Below are positions 34,901 through 48,700 of a stretch of 54,576 nt of DNA, in pieces; within the stretch, counting starts at the first letter, position 1; each line of letters begins with the position of its first letter. This DNA is from Phoronis australis (Eukaryota > Phoronida > Phoronidae), in NCBI GenBank assembly GCA_002633005.1, contig NMRA01000033.1, positions 140,436-195,011 of the forward strand, given 5' to 3'. The notes below the pieces were generated by a model. The model saw only the letters and a list, made by a program, of their open reading frames with translations. It was not told the origin of the DNA and made no database searches. Both the position numbers and the translations under genes were made by a program.

Positions 34901-37900
34901 AGAAAGCTGTACAACACCTGCTGTGGGTGTTTGTTGAATAAGGGTACAAAGTGACAACAAGAATGTATTCAGTTGAAGAGGTAGAAATGCTGCAAGACTA
35001 ATTAGACCACAAACGTGTTCACGCTTATTTCTCCATCTTACACTACTGAACAGGTATCCACATTTAAGTGCAAGCTGCAAAAACATGTCTTCCGTCAAAA
35101 AAATTTTGATTCAGACCATTTACAGTAACTGTGAAATTGAGCTTGTTCTTTATTCAAATTAGGAGGCAGTGTGGCCTAGTGGGTTAACTGTTTGCCTCCT
35201 ATTCACAAAGTTGTGGGTTCGAATACTAGCGGTTCACACTGCTAAGACCCTTGAGTCACATCTCTGGCTCCTCAGCTTGGTCTTAACTTGTGTATACATG
35301 TTATATATGCATATAAATAGATAAAAAAACAGTTTCAGTAGTTTAGTGCAATGGGTCTGGCTGAGCGGCCTACACACGTCTGACACAACGTGTATCAAAC
35401 CAACTGCACTGTTTTATTCAAATTAGCGGACTTGGACAAAATAAGTTCTCTATTGCTCATTAATTTGCTCGCCACGATGGCTTAGTTACAGTTCAACCTG
35501 TCGTGAAGCAATATGGCTCCCAAGGGAATTACAGAATATGTTTTGTTGCAAGAAACATCAATTCAAATGAAATATAAGAAATCAATGCTTTGACAAAGCA
35601 AATACGCCGATAAAGGAATTTGTTTTTGACACCAGATCATGTTATGTGTTCACGTGGAATTATAAGCTGCTACAAGCCTGCGTGCAGTCAAAGGAATTTC
35701 TGCTATAAAACTGGTCTCAACTTGTTTCATACTCGGATGCAAATGGTAACGAGACTGAAACCCCCCTCCAAACTCCCATTCCAATAATAATGACTAGTTA
35801 ACACCAAAATGTAGCTTTTTGACGAAAGGTGGGTTTATCGTAATTTCAAACCATATGAAAGTCAAAGAACTTCGTCATTTGGTGCTGCATCTCACTCAGT
35901 AACAACTGATGTCACATTTTCAACCCCATTCACCATTATCACCATCTATGTTGTCAAGGTTAATTCATGCAGCTGCAGTGACCATAGAAACTTGTTAACA
36001 TGAAAACAATAAATGGACATCAATGACTTAGGGTACACAGTCCAGACTGTAATCATATAATTCAGTTCTTCAATGACCCAGTGTGGGATTTATGAGAGTG
36101 CAAAGATATGAAATATTGGCACTCTCTCATTATACGACATTGGCCGCAACAATAAAAGTTGTTAGGAGTGTTCAGCCAATGGTGTGCTACTGAATAGAAA
36201 AATGACAATTCAGTTTTGGTTTCAATCAGATACTTAACTAGGTCGAAATTAGGGCGAAAGGGCAAATGATCTCCATATATTTCTGAAAGAATTACACAGG
36301 CATAGACCAGTGAATTTATGTTTTCAACATTCACAGTGATGCAAAAAAAAAAACAGGAGAAACAAAATAAAACTCGGTAAGTATTCACCGTCTTATCATT
36401 ATAGATCAAGAAATAATGTGTCCTTACTAGGTTACTACGCAGCTCCAGTAAGAGTAACAATCAAGGGATTAAGCCCAGTCAGGGTAATATCTCATCAATT
36501 TAGGATACAATATGGCTGACAGGTGATATTGCATCTTATCAGTTTCTGTGTGAAACATATGACGAGCTCATCAAAATTATAACGATTTTTCATGTTCAAG
36601 TTTTGTGCCACACCTGCCATCAAATTGAAAAATCGTGGGCATTCATGTTAGACCTTGAAACATGAAAAAGGTCATTTTTCGGGCAATCATGTATGGCACA
36701 AATTGTACAAAGGTATACCTAGTGAATTGTTAAGCTACTGACAGAAAACTTTGCAAGTGAAAATATTGCTGGTTACAAAAACAACCTGTCGAGGTCAAAA
36801 GTTCAAACAAAAACAACACTTGTACTGTTTGCACGTTCACAGCGATTTTTTTCTCGAAAACTATGAAGATCACCAAATCAATATGTAAAAACAGTCAATT
36901 CCGATTTCAAAATGGACAATGAAATGAAATGCAAGATCGTGAAGCTCAAGTAAGTGATGATTTCTGGTGCAAGAACCATTCCATTTACCACAAACACTCA
37001 CCTTAAATGAACTATGTACAAGAGTTTCGTCAAGATCAATAACCACGCATTTCTTATTCGAGTCCTGCGGTCGTATAGACGGCAATAAGAACTTCTGAGG
37101 GGGCTGCAAAAGACGAAACAAGTAAGATGAACAAACGACGCCTCACCGTTATCAAATATCATTAGTCAGGTGGGCACAGACCAGCTGGAGCACTGTAGTG
37201 ATGTCTAGGATCACAAGCGCCTGATTTAAAAATATACGCACTGCAAATGTGTTAGGGTACAAGATGATGCTTTTGTGGCTGGTGATATTCAGGAAAAATT
37301 TGCATGTGAAGTAGTTCATTGCCTAATACCAGATATGTTAAGTCTTCGCATATTAAGCAGCCAACATAAGAACATGTGAAATTTTATTCGGCAAAATTTA
37401 TTAAAAAACTAAATAGTTCAGTCTGTTGCTAGGTTGGTTGGTAGGTTTGTAGCGTGCAGATGTCATAAAACGGCATTTAGCAAAAATTTCCCATATCTGC
37501 ATTAAAGTAATCAGCCTCTGAACAACACGTAAATTGCAACTTCGGCATTTATTATTGGGCAAAAACAAATGAAGAAAAACCACACTTTTACTCTTTAAAA
37601 TTAACATCATAATCATTATCAACACCATCAAAATTGTTCTCATGTTCAAGAAACTAACAAAAGCTTGACACAGTATTAACTTTCATATTTTGCCATCAAC
37701 TCGAATTGCAAATCTAGTTTTATCTGGTTACTTTCACACTGCTATACTTCCACTAGACTGAAAGCATTTTTAAAGCATGACTAAAAGACCTTGGATTCAG
37801 TTAGTCCGTATTTCTCAATTCACAGTGCTTACGCACACCCAAATCACATTCTATTAATACACTGGAGATTAGCCACGGAAGATGATCGATTATACACGTG

Positions 37901-39637
37901 CAAATGGCAGATTTCATTTGCGGAGTGGTTAAGTACCTATATGTAAAATTTTCTTAGCGTACATAAACTCGCGAAACACAAAAATATTTCAAAAACCGAT
38001 TGTTTCTGAGATTTATTACCAACCAGTAGCCTTTCAGTATTGATTGTCGCCACGCCACGATCCTATCCAGGGAATGAACAGAACATATTAACAATCATGA
38101 CCTTTAAGTAAACCACAACAAATTTCTAGACTGATTTCATGTTTTTTATGGAATTGATAGCCACACCAGGAACTTAATTTAGGGTGGTTAGTTAAATTTG
38201 GTACACTAGAGGCCGTCTTTTCTAAGAAATCACTTTCAAAACATTTCACATAACCAACTTAAACAACTTAATGACTAAAATTTTTGTCAGTTTCCAAATT
38301 ATCAGAGAATAACCATGAATATAAAAAATTAAAATTCTTTGTCAAAAGAAACAGTAACAGAAGACTTAAACACAAACTTCGTAGACATCTTAAAATCATC
38401 AACTATGTTCCTATGTTCCCTAGAGAACAAGAAAACGAGCATCACTGCCCCCCCCCAGTCCAATTACGTACCCTCCTTCTGTGAATATTTCTAGCATACT
38501 CCTGCTTTTTGCCGCACAGTTTCGCTTTGAACTGTTTCAATCCCATCTCTCAATATTCAAGCACAAGCTATCGCGTCTCGATAATGTGCCCAACTGACCT
38601 ATCTTCGGCCGACAAGTCCGCAGCTCAGAGCAAGCATCGGTGTCATAATGGCGCTTAAAATTTGTCTGCTTAAAAACCACAACTATCTGCCAGTCACTCT
38701 TCAATAAACCTGATCTGTGTTGTCCACAATGAATAGAAAACACTAGTGAAATAGACGCACCAAGAAGTTATCTATTTCAATTGAAAGTCCTATCAGTAGC
38801 TCATAGCATCCACAGCATTCCATTTCGACTACTCTGGCAAAGTAATCCTTTCCTGTGTACAAGCAAAACATGTGCTGGGTAGAGCTGGTGAACTCTTTGT
38901 CTCTCGATCACAATTACCGAAGCATACCATCTCTATCACGATTGCTGCCGCTAGCCCCCGAGGGAGCTATTGCATTGATCAGACAAGTGTTTTGACGTCT
39001 GCGCCATATTCCCACCAGCTGAGTTTGCTGGAAAATCTATATCACGCATAGCTGCGACGCAATCAAATCAGGACCATTTATTTGCATTGGAAGAGAAATG
39101 CAACAGACACAATATTATCAACAGATCCATTCAAAGTCTACAAAAAAACAATGAGCCAAGTACAACACAGCTGAAGGATACTGTGGGGTATGAAGCTAAA
39201 GGTGAGGGCATGTAGGACAATCGAAAAACGGCCAATTTGGCTCACTTTGGAACATCATAAGGCCAATTAGTGATCCATATCAAACTTTCATGTACTACAC
39301 TTTATTCCAATAACCTATTTCAATTTTTCTCAAATTTACCGTTTTTGAGTCATTTGACTTTCAGTTTCGAAAAATAAAAAAAATTTGAAATTTTTCGTAA
39401 ACTTTACGAAATTGACTCATTAGATAGTTTTGAACTGGTTTTCAGAATTTTTTTTCCATTTTTCTCTAGGACGTCTACTTTTCGAATTATTCGAGATTAT
39501 CTGATGACACTGTTCCTTCGTTGATTTTGCTGCACTTCAGTTGGTTTACCTTCTATTGATCAAGACTGTCGCCCATTTCTTACTTCTGACATCTTCATTC
39601 GTCATATGAATGTTATCACCATGTTCATCATCGCCAC

Positions 39638-39714
<77 letters not shown>

Positions 39715-42700
39715 CCAATGAGATCTTTTCAGTTAATTATGCGAAGTGTCGCTCTTCCGAGCGTTTCCATTTGTTAATTTATTTGTACTAAACAATTGCT
39801 TTACCATTCACGTGTTAAGGCTATTAAAAATGAATAAATTATAATTTTTCATAGTTATTTTTGTCAAAAAATAGTGAGATTCATCATAACAGTAGTAACA
39901 AAAGAAGTCACATTCAAAGCTTGACTTTAGATATTTGGATAAAATTCAAAACTTATCTTTAATTGTTTATAAAAACAACACAAGCACTAAAGATGATTCA
40001 AAGTTCCAAAATGCATCTGCTGCAGCTGTGGCCAACTCAAAAATGCAACAACAGACAAAACCAGTGGGAGTTATCTCCATGGAGATACCACACAGAAAAC
40101 TCCTCAAAATACTTAACTGAGACAAATTGTTATCAAAATATTGCACACTTCACTAGAGAACAGTTCAGATCACATCCAAATACTAACATAATTTGTCTTA
40201 ATAAACAACGATTTACTGTGGTCATCCCAGGTTCAGATAAAGACAGAAACCACACTTTTCATCACATTTGGCAATTTGTCAAGTTGAATCAAAATATGCG
40301 TAGGATGTATGATATCTTATCAATTACTAAACAACAGTGCATCTTTAGGACAAAGATGGTGTATATCTTTGTTTGGGATAGAGCTCCCCACTCTCCTCCT
40401 GGGAGGTGGCCATAGTTCAATAGTTCTTGAAACCAGCCTCAGGCACAAAGCCTGCTCATGGGTGAACAAGTAAACAAACATGACTTTAGGAGTCAGAAGC
40501 TGCCTTTGTGAAGACTGGGTGGGCACCTTGGGTAAAATTCTTGTTATGGCGGTATAAGAAATAAAACTATAAAGAAATGTGAATCATCACGTTCACTTCT
40601 TCGCTACTGGTGCATTTTTTCACTGAAAGAACACCAGATTGGCAGGCCTTTATCCAGGATTTTGAAAATAGGGTGTCCAAAATGGGGTTCCCAATATTCC
40701 AGGGCGTCCATTCTTCCGACGCGTAACCCCCCTACCCCCAGCAATACCCCCCAAGAGACACAGATTTTTTTACAAAAAATGCATAGATCAAGGTTTTTAC
40801 AGTTTATAAAACAGCCTTCTATGGTGAGCATTTTTACTAAAAAATGTAGACCAAGACTTTTACAATGCTGTCAATCAAGTGTCAAATTAGCAACAATGCA
40901 TATACTTTGTATATACATTGTATATAAAAAGAGCCCCCACTGTGAGCCTTCAGAGGCTTCCGAGTATTCATTACAATGTGCGAGTCCAAACTTGAAAGGT
41001 TCCTATTGACAGTGGGCGTCCAAATGATACATTGGGCGTCCTTGCCAGGGCGTCCAGATTAGTGGTAGGGCATCCATTTGGACGCCCAGGACGTACGCTG
41101 CATAAAGGCCTGCAGATTGGCCTTGGTTAGACTTCACACTGTATGCTATTCAATGCTAGTGTGAACAATTACATCACAATTTCTGAACTGTTTACTTGGA
41201 CCCCAAGAGATTGAAATGCAACTTTTGAAAGATGGGTCCACTGAATCTCAGTGAATAGAAGAGCTGGGCTAACAGAGACCACTGGTCACCACGAAGACCA
41301 AAGTGACATGGTATTTACCATAATTACCATGAGGTCAACTAAGTGTCACAGAGAAGTGACCTGGCTTCGCACTATCCTGTTGTTCTTGTTAATAAAGTTG
41401 AAAACTGAGTCACACCGACTTTTCCAGATCTGTGCATATCACTATTATACACAAAATATGTATTCAAGAACTACGGTCTGTTATATAAAAAAGGCTAAGG
41501 CTTCAGTCAGACATTTGGTATCACACTTCAAAACTACTCTTGAAAAATAATTATAACTAACAAAAGTGCAAAGTATCTGAGAATATATCCATAACTTCTA
41601 ATTGCTGAGATAATTTGTATAAACTATTTCCAGGTTCTGATAGGCAAACGATTCCACGACCGAACCTATATTCAGTTTTGTGGGATGGGGGAGCATCTGA
41701 AATCTCAAGTCACTTTTTCAATAAACAGATCCCAAGTCCTTTGTTTTGACCTACTTGTGGATTCACGCCAGTTGTCCACAGAATATTTGTTTAAAGCAGA
41801 TAAATATAAAGGAATAAAATGACAACCTTAAGCTCAGCAAGGGTAACTGGAAGGGACTCATCTAGCGGCCGTCCTGGCCGTCATTGCTAACTGCACTACT
41901 CGTTACAATCAATAGCCACATTTTTTGCTTAAAACGCAGATACAAGAGCCTCAGTTTGAGTTATGTTTGCAGAAACCCAATACAAGAAAAATCTAAACGA
42001 TTTACGACAAAAATAACTGCCAAAATTGCACTTCTTTCATTTTTCAAGGGCTTGTAACATTGTTGTGAATGCAGACAATTCTTCAAAATATTGTCTTTTA
42101 GTAGCTGTAGTTACAGAACTTGGACAAAGCAAAGCATCATTCCGGTACACTGTACATCACTTATGGGAAAATGAGATAAAATTTCACTTGTCAGCCATAC
42201 TGTCCTCAAATGGTGAGATTCTACAGTATTATGTCCCTTGGTTAACCTCCAGGTTGTCTGAGGGTAATGTGCAAACTGTTGATATCTAGACAGTGAGAGG
42301 GCAGGGGAACTAACAGTCAACTGACAACCTTTCCTCTTAAGGTTATCTCCAACCTTATTTAGTGGCCTCCATTCTAACTCGTATATCAAAAAACTAAGCT
42401 TTGTCAACTAGTAAAAGTATATATTTTCTTAAAGAACAAAGACCAGGGAATATAAATATACTTTTTGTATTCATGTGCCATTATTACTTTTATGTATAAA
42501 ACTTTTTAAGTCAAAATTTCATTTTTAAGAAAGGTACATTCATAGCAAAATAAACCCTGGGTAGATTTTAATGAAACCTTTTTTAAATGAAAACTTCACC
42601 ACTTACCTAAAAATCGCTGCTAGGAATTTTCGATTAGTCTGTTCGTTTGGTTTCTATGACAGATCAACTCGTAAAACGTAAGGTACTTTAGTAAAAAATT

Positions 42701-45700
42701 GAAGTCGTATTCGTCTTTGTCACATTACGCAAAAACTAGGCCTTTACATCAAAAATCCTAATAGTGTTTTTGAGATTGATGACTAAATATTAAGTTTGGA
42801 AAGTTTCAGCGAAATCCATCAAGTCGTTTTCGAGAACTAGTGTTTCTAAGTTCAAATAAAGTCGATTTGCCGAAGCCGAGAAAAAGCCGATTTAACTGTG
42901 ACAAGTGAAAATCTCAAAGTCTTCGGGTAATTATTCGGTGAAAACTTGTTTTCGGTACACATAACCAATACAATCCTTAACTATGTTAGCTATTTCAACA
43001 TTCACTCACATTGTCAACTGATTTTGCATTGCGTAACTAACTTAATTATCATTAACACCTCAAATAGACGTATTGTTCCCAGCCAACTTTTACTGTTGTT
43101 TACGCCCTACTTTCTACGTAGGTCACAGTTCATAGCTTGTACACGTCACGTGCTGGGAGACTGATACGAAACCAAGTACGGTAAGAAATGGATTATAAAA
43201 CTCGAATCGGTGGATAAAGTATGTCGTTAGCATGAGATTGAACCACTGAAATGTGAACTTATTAATTGAATGAAGGAATTAGGGTGAGGATTTATCTCTT
43301 TTCACAAATTTCTGTGTTCATCACCACAGAGGCCAGAGGCGACTCGCAGCATTCGTTTTCAACGCCAACGGTCGTATGCATGTAGACGCACAACTCCCGT
43401 AGGATCAAAACTACGTTTTGTGTTTGTTTTCTCCAGCACCATTCTACCATAAGTACACCTTGTTGGCTCCATGTTAGGGCGACTTTGTGAATGAAAGGAC
43501 TGAGGGTATACCAAGCAGTTCTGTACCTGGCCGGAGATTCGGTATATATTTTGTATTTGAAGTTCCCCGAGAATGAAGATGAGGTATTTTGCTAGACACA
43601 AGTGAAATATTGTAAAAACGGCCAATTTTTGTGAATAAGGTTGGAGATATCCTCAATTCCTACAATGACACACATGTATACATTTTCATCAATCTCCTCA
43701 AAGGTCAATCGCTTCATTGCTAAGGTCAAAAAGTACAGTTGGTTCTGGGGTCCCTTCCAAGAAAACTGACTTAGCCAAGACAAATCTTAAATTTAAGCCA
43801 ATTTTAAGACAAAACTTTAATTTATCTCAAGCCCGTTTCAAGATGGAGATCTTTAGTTTTGTCTTAATTCTCACCAACCTACCGAATGTGGAAGTTTTTA
43901 AGTTTGGAAGTTGAGTCAAATCTAAGATTTAAGTAAAAATGAACTCAGTTTCTTGGAACGGGCCCAGGTCTCCTTTTCTCCCCCATCACCCACCAAAAAA
44001 CATGCCCACCTGCATCAACTTCAGGCAAAGTTTGGTGTTTTTTAAAAACTGCACAATGGCTTTTAAGTAAGGTTTGGAACACCATAATTAGCCGATCCAT
44101 GACAAAGACTTTTAAAACAAAACCAGCTTAATTTTTCCTCATCTCGGGTAGATTTTATTTTTTTGAAAAAGAGAGCAACTAAAAAAATACCGCAAAGCAA
44201 CTGATTTAAAAAAAAACAAAGACCAGAACCGATTATGCGTTTTGGTAGAGTGTCAACTCCGAACACTCGTGACACGCAAGTTATAATCATTATGAAGATC
44301 ATTAAACTGGCTTCTGCTCAAACCAATCTTAGATTATGGTTGGCAAGATGGGCCAGAATGACAAACAATTTTTTTCATCATAGAAATTTTGCACAGTTTT
44401 ATTTTTTGGCACGTGAATCATTTGAACATCCAGAGACATCATAATTACAAATAATTCATAAAAATGCTGAGTTCCACTGCTTTAAACCTCTATCAGAACT
44501 GTGGGTGCTATCGACAGTTTGTCCACAAACTACTCTCAATGCCACCTAACAGCAGAGCATATCTCAAAATTTGGCGATACGTATCACACTGTGGCCTCAC
44601 ATTAAACACAGCATCTGCTCGTTCAAACTTTCGGTGCTTGTATCAACATTTAAAGTACAAGATAGCGTCACAAACTATTATACTCAAGCACACATTTACA
44701 ATAATCAGTAGTCTTCATGGCCACCTCAATACATGATTGTTGATAAGTACAATCTCACTACTATAGGAAATGTTAAGAGTTGTGGCTTGAATTGTCATCT
44801 GTCAGTCAACATTCGGTAAGTGAGAACATCATGAAAACAGAGTGCAAATCAATCCCAACTCTGCATTAAAACTATCAAAAACTATCAAATATCACAGACC
44901 GCAGTGCTAATTAGCGGAAAATTAGAGAGAAGACTAGCTGCAACCTACAATAATCCGTAAACTGGCATGGATAGAAAATTGTCTAAAAAAGCCTAGCTGG
45001 AATTCAGTCTTGCAATGTTACGTAGCAAAGTACTGCATGGAATAGCAAAAGCTGCAGAGGCATGACTTCAATACGCCACACAAAAAGAAAAGTTGCCAAC
45101 CATATTCAGTGTTCCAAACCAATGCCCAAAACCTGCAGATTACCATGAAGCCCGGTGCAAAGAAAATAGCAAGCTTGGTTTAGAACCTAGATATGTGCCG
45201 GACTTTGGGCTAAAGTTCTGTTAGATCACACATAGCCTACCCGAGAACAACTTGCTCCTGTGCCCAAACACATATTCGATAACTAGGGTAAGGCAGAAGT
45301 TGTCGCTCTGAACACCCGACGCGCAAAAGAAAACTCGACTGTATGTAGCCCCAACTGATAATTATTTCTGCCTCGTCGCAGCAAGTTAGCCTAGAATAAG
45401 TTGCCCTACCTCAATAAAGTGGAGTAAGTTGTCACAAGTGGGGTAAGTTGCACTAGTTTAACTAGCGTCCACACAGCCCCCAAACCTAGCGACAACTCGT
45501 TCCAGGAGTAATTTGTTCTATGGTAAGTCTGTGTGTGGACGGCACTTAAAGCTACTTTCCCACTAAGCCTTTACTACATTGGCATAACACTCTTTACTAA
45601 CCACAAGAGGCTGAACTTCAGTGGGAACACTCCTTTACTAATGTACGTAATTTACTACGTATCAAATTTACCTTTCTTCAGAACATGCATAAAATCTAAC

Positions 45701-48700
45701 CCAGCCGCATTTTACTCAGTGGAAAACTGTAACAGCGCTTTCGAGATTTCATCTTGAACACTAAGTCAACGAAATTTGGTCACGTTATTGTTACCCTTAT
45801 TTTACTACCAAATTAATGTACCTTCCTTGGTATATTTTAATAAAACGATAAAAGGCATACGAACCAATTCATGGCAGATTGTAAAAAAATGAAATCGAAT
45901 TCCGCAGCCTTTCTACTTTCAGAAAATACATACTTTTAATGTGTTAGAATCTATAGTAGATATCTGGCTAAACACGAAGACTAGTGGACAATGTTCCACA
46001 TAACCTTAACAGGTATACTCTTCCGCATAATGTCCATATTCAGTTTAATGGCCATCAGTGAAAGTTATAAACGCTTTCCCAACATCCATGCTCAGCTTTA
46101 CGACAACCCTAAAATTGCGAATTCGAAAATACAGCACATACACATTGCCTGTATGTAACTTGAGTTGAAGGCTCATTCGGCAACAATTTAAGATCGGACA
46201 AGTGATGTTTTTTAATGTCAAAGTGCTTTCTTCAAGAATTTAACATTAACAGCTAAACTGGGAGAAAAACAGCTTACATAAAAACTGGATTGCGCTTCGT
46301 CTATTGCTTGAGAATAAAAAACTGGGGTAATGGTAATCAGCAGGCATGCAGTTGCTAGGGGCAACGGAGGTTGCTTAGTAACTGGGGTTGCCTAGGTGAC
46401 AGAGGGCTGGAGATTTAAAGAGAATAAGAGCGGGAATTGACAAGGGCCAAGTGGCAGTGGTAGGTGAACCAACCTTCAAGGGTGAAAGGCGTTGGAAAAA
46501 ATCTGTTTCACGGCTTGTTTCACCATCATCACACAGCTGCAAAGACAAGCAATATAGGGGCTCAGGCCTCAGGGTCAGTGCAGACGGATAGCTCTCCTCA
46601 AATGTAAACGAGCTCAGCTCATAGCTCACCTCTACGGCAAAACGAACCACGAGGATTTTGCCTTGCGAGGCAGTGAAGCGAATGTCTCACTAGTTGGATT
46701 TCTTTTACCGGGCGAGCATAAATCTTCACAGCCATAATCATTTTGGAGCATTTAATGAAAACTGTGCATTCTGTCTAACTGAGTTTGTAGTCTGCAGAAA
46801 TTTGGGACACAGAAACTATTGCAAGAATTGAAACTTCCCGATTCTGGAATTTGGAACAATGGTAATTTTGTCACCATATTTCTCAAATTTCAGACGTGTT
46901 TTTAATTAACAGAATGGGTAAATTTGCCCTCTTTCTTGAAATTTTCTTTCTTGAAATTGGGACGACCAACATTGCCTAATAAAATTTGGGACACGCTTCT
47001 GCTTCCGACCATCAGCAAAATAATTAATTTTTCAGTCCCAAATTGGGAAGTTTTTACCATAACACATCTGCAAATATCATAAGAGTTTGGGAGATACAGC
47101 ACCTGGATGCAGGACATACACCAGACACCCAGAAAGCAATGTGCACCCACATATATACGTGGGTGAATTGAATTAACTTGTCAACTACAGTTTATCTTTG
47201 TATGATCATTTCTGTCTGTGACCTCACAAAAAATTGTGCATAGACAGACTGTGTGAGAAACAGTAGTAGCAAACAGTGCATGTTAATTAATTATATCTTG
47301 ATAACAAACGTCAATTTATTCTATCCAGAATGAAAAACTGAGATTCTCTTTTTGCAAAGCAAATAACAAGGACACGAGCAGATCAGCAATATGACAAAAT
47401 CTTTGGCCAGTGAAAGGAAACATCAATGTTATACATTTAGTATATTTAACAGTAAAAATTACACGAACTGTCATTCTAAATTATTAGTTATCTACATCTA
47501 CAAATGTTTGTGCATGCAACATGTCATAAAATATTTTTAAGAAATTGTACCAAAAACGCGTTTGGTAATGTCTGTCTATTTCCATTAAATTTTGTTGAAC
47601 TATTGATTTATTGATAGATTTTCAGACATCAAGCTACAGCAGTTGATGATTTCCTGAAGTCAATATTAATTATAATCCATCAGCAATACATCACTAGCGT
47701 GACACCAAAAAAGAACAGTTAATTTTCAAATATAACTATTTTAGAAAAATAATTAAAGTTCAGAATATCTTGTTTAAACCTTTATTCAGCAATTTTGGAT
47801 GCATAAGACCAAATTTTTGTCTCAAACCTGCAAGGAGAAGGCAACCTTTTAATGTCATTTTTAGTAAAAACACGGTTTGTTGATGATCCCAGACGTATTT
47901 TTCAGTAAATAATGACTTCTTGTAATTTTATTAATTAGTTGTGTCGTACTCCAGACGTGACGTTTAGGAAGTAAAGAATTTTCCGCCATTTTGTTTTCAT
48001 ATAGTTGAGTCAGTCATAGTTTTACCTCGGTTGTGATAAGTTCAGTAGACGTTTGCGTTTGTTTACGACTCAGACAACATGCCACACAGTTGCTGTAACG
48101 GGTTGTACTCATTATTGTCTCACGCGCACCTTGGGTATGCCATTACATCACTTTCCGAAAGATGACACGCTTCTCCGTACTTGGCTCGTTCGTGTGAAGA
48201 ATGAAGCGTTACCGTCTACGCAACGTACAAAGCAGTGGATAATTACAGAATGTGTGGGCAAGCATATTCTGCCGTTGTATTACGCATGAGATAAAGGTTC
48301 CTTCAAAACAACACGTGAAAATTTAGGGTCCCATACTGTCGCTGTCGATTCTCGGAAGTGCCCTATCGCCACCACCGAGAAATGCATTTTTGAAGAGAGT
48401 AGCCTCACGAGTTGTGGCCTCCACAGCGACTGGAGTCCCTTCATCTACAGTCACCGTGCCCGCGAACGTAACCCCTGAGCGTGCAATTCCAGGAACTACA
48501 GTAGCAGTGATTCACCGTGTGCTGGTGTTCTCTCCAGCCCAGAGCCTGTAAGCAGCCTTGCAGAGATGTGGATGCTCAGGTCAACATCCAGTGGGAACAG
48601 GCATTCCATTGAGATCAGCACAACAGTGCGAACTGTGCATTTGCACCAAGACGTCCCACCACGTCTATCTTCAGCCTCTGCCCCATTCCTCAACAGCTGT

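Noticed and set aside
34694-35098. 134-codon minus-strand ORF
   Set aside because: Part of it matches a dispersed repeat also found at 28440-28545. The rest shows no recognisable domain.
39638-39791. Poly-Ile protein from the 61-codon ORF
   Set aside because: It is the translation of the (CAT)n microsatellite.
39963-40415. 150-codon plus-strand ORF
   Set aside because: It is long for this window, but composition is that of random AT-rich sequence. There is no family signature, no splice context, and it opposes the host gene inside an intron.
46430-46650. Minus-strand ORF with an apparent exon CTGTGTGATGATGGTGAAAC ending in AAG/GTTGGT
   Set aside because: An acceptor (TTTGCAG) and a donor are present around 63 bases, but the peptide matches no CTDSP segment and the conserved exons 2 and 3 join perfectly without it.
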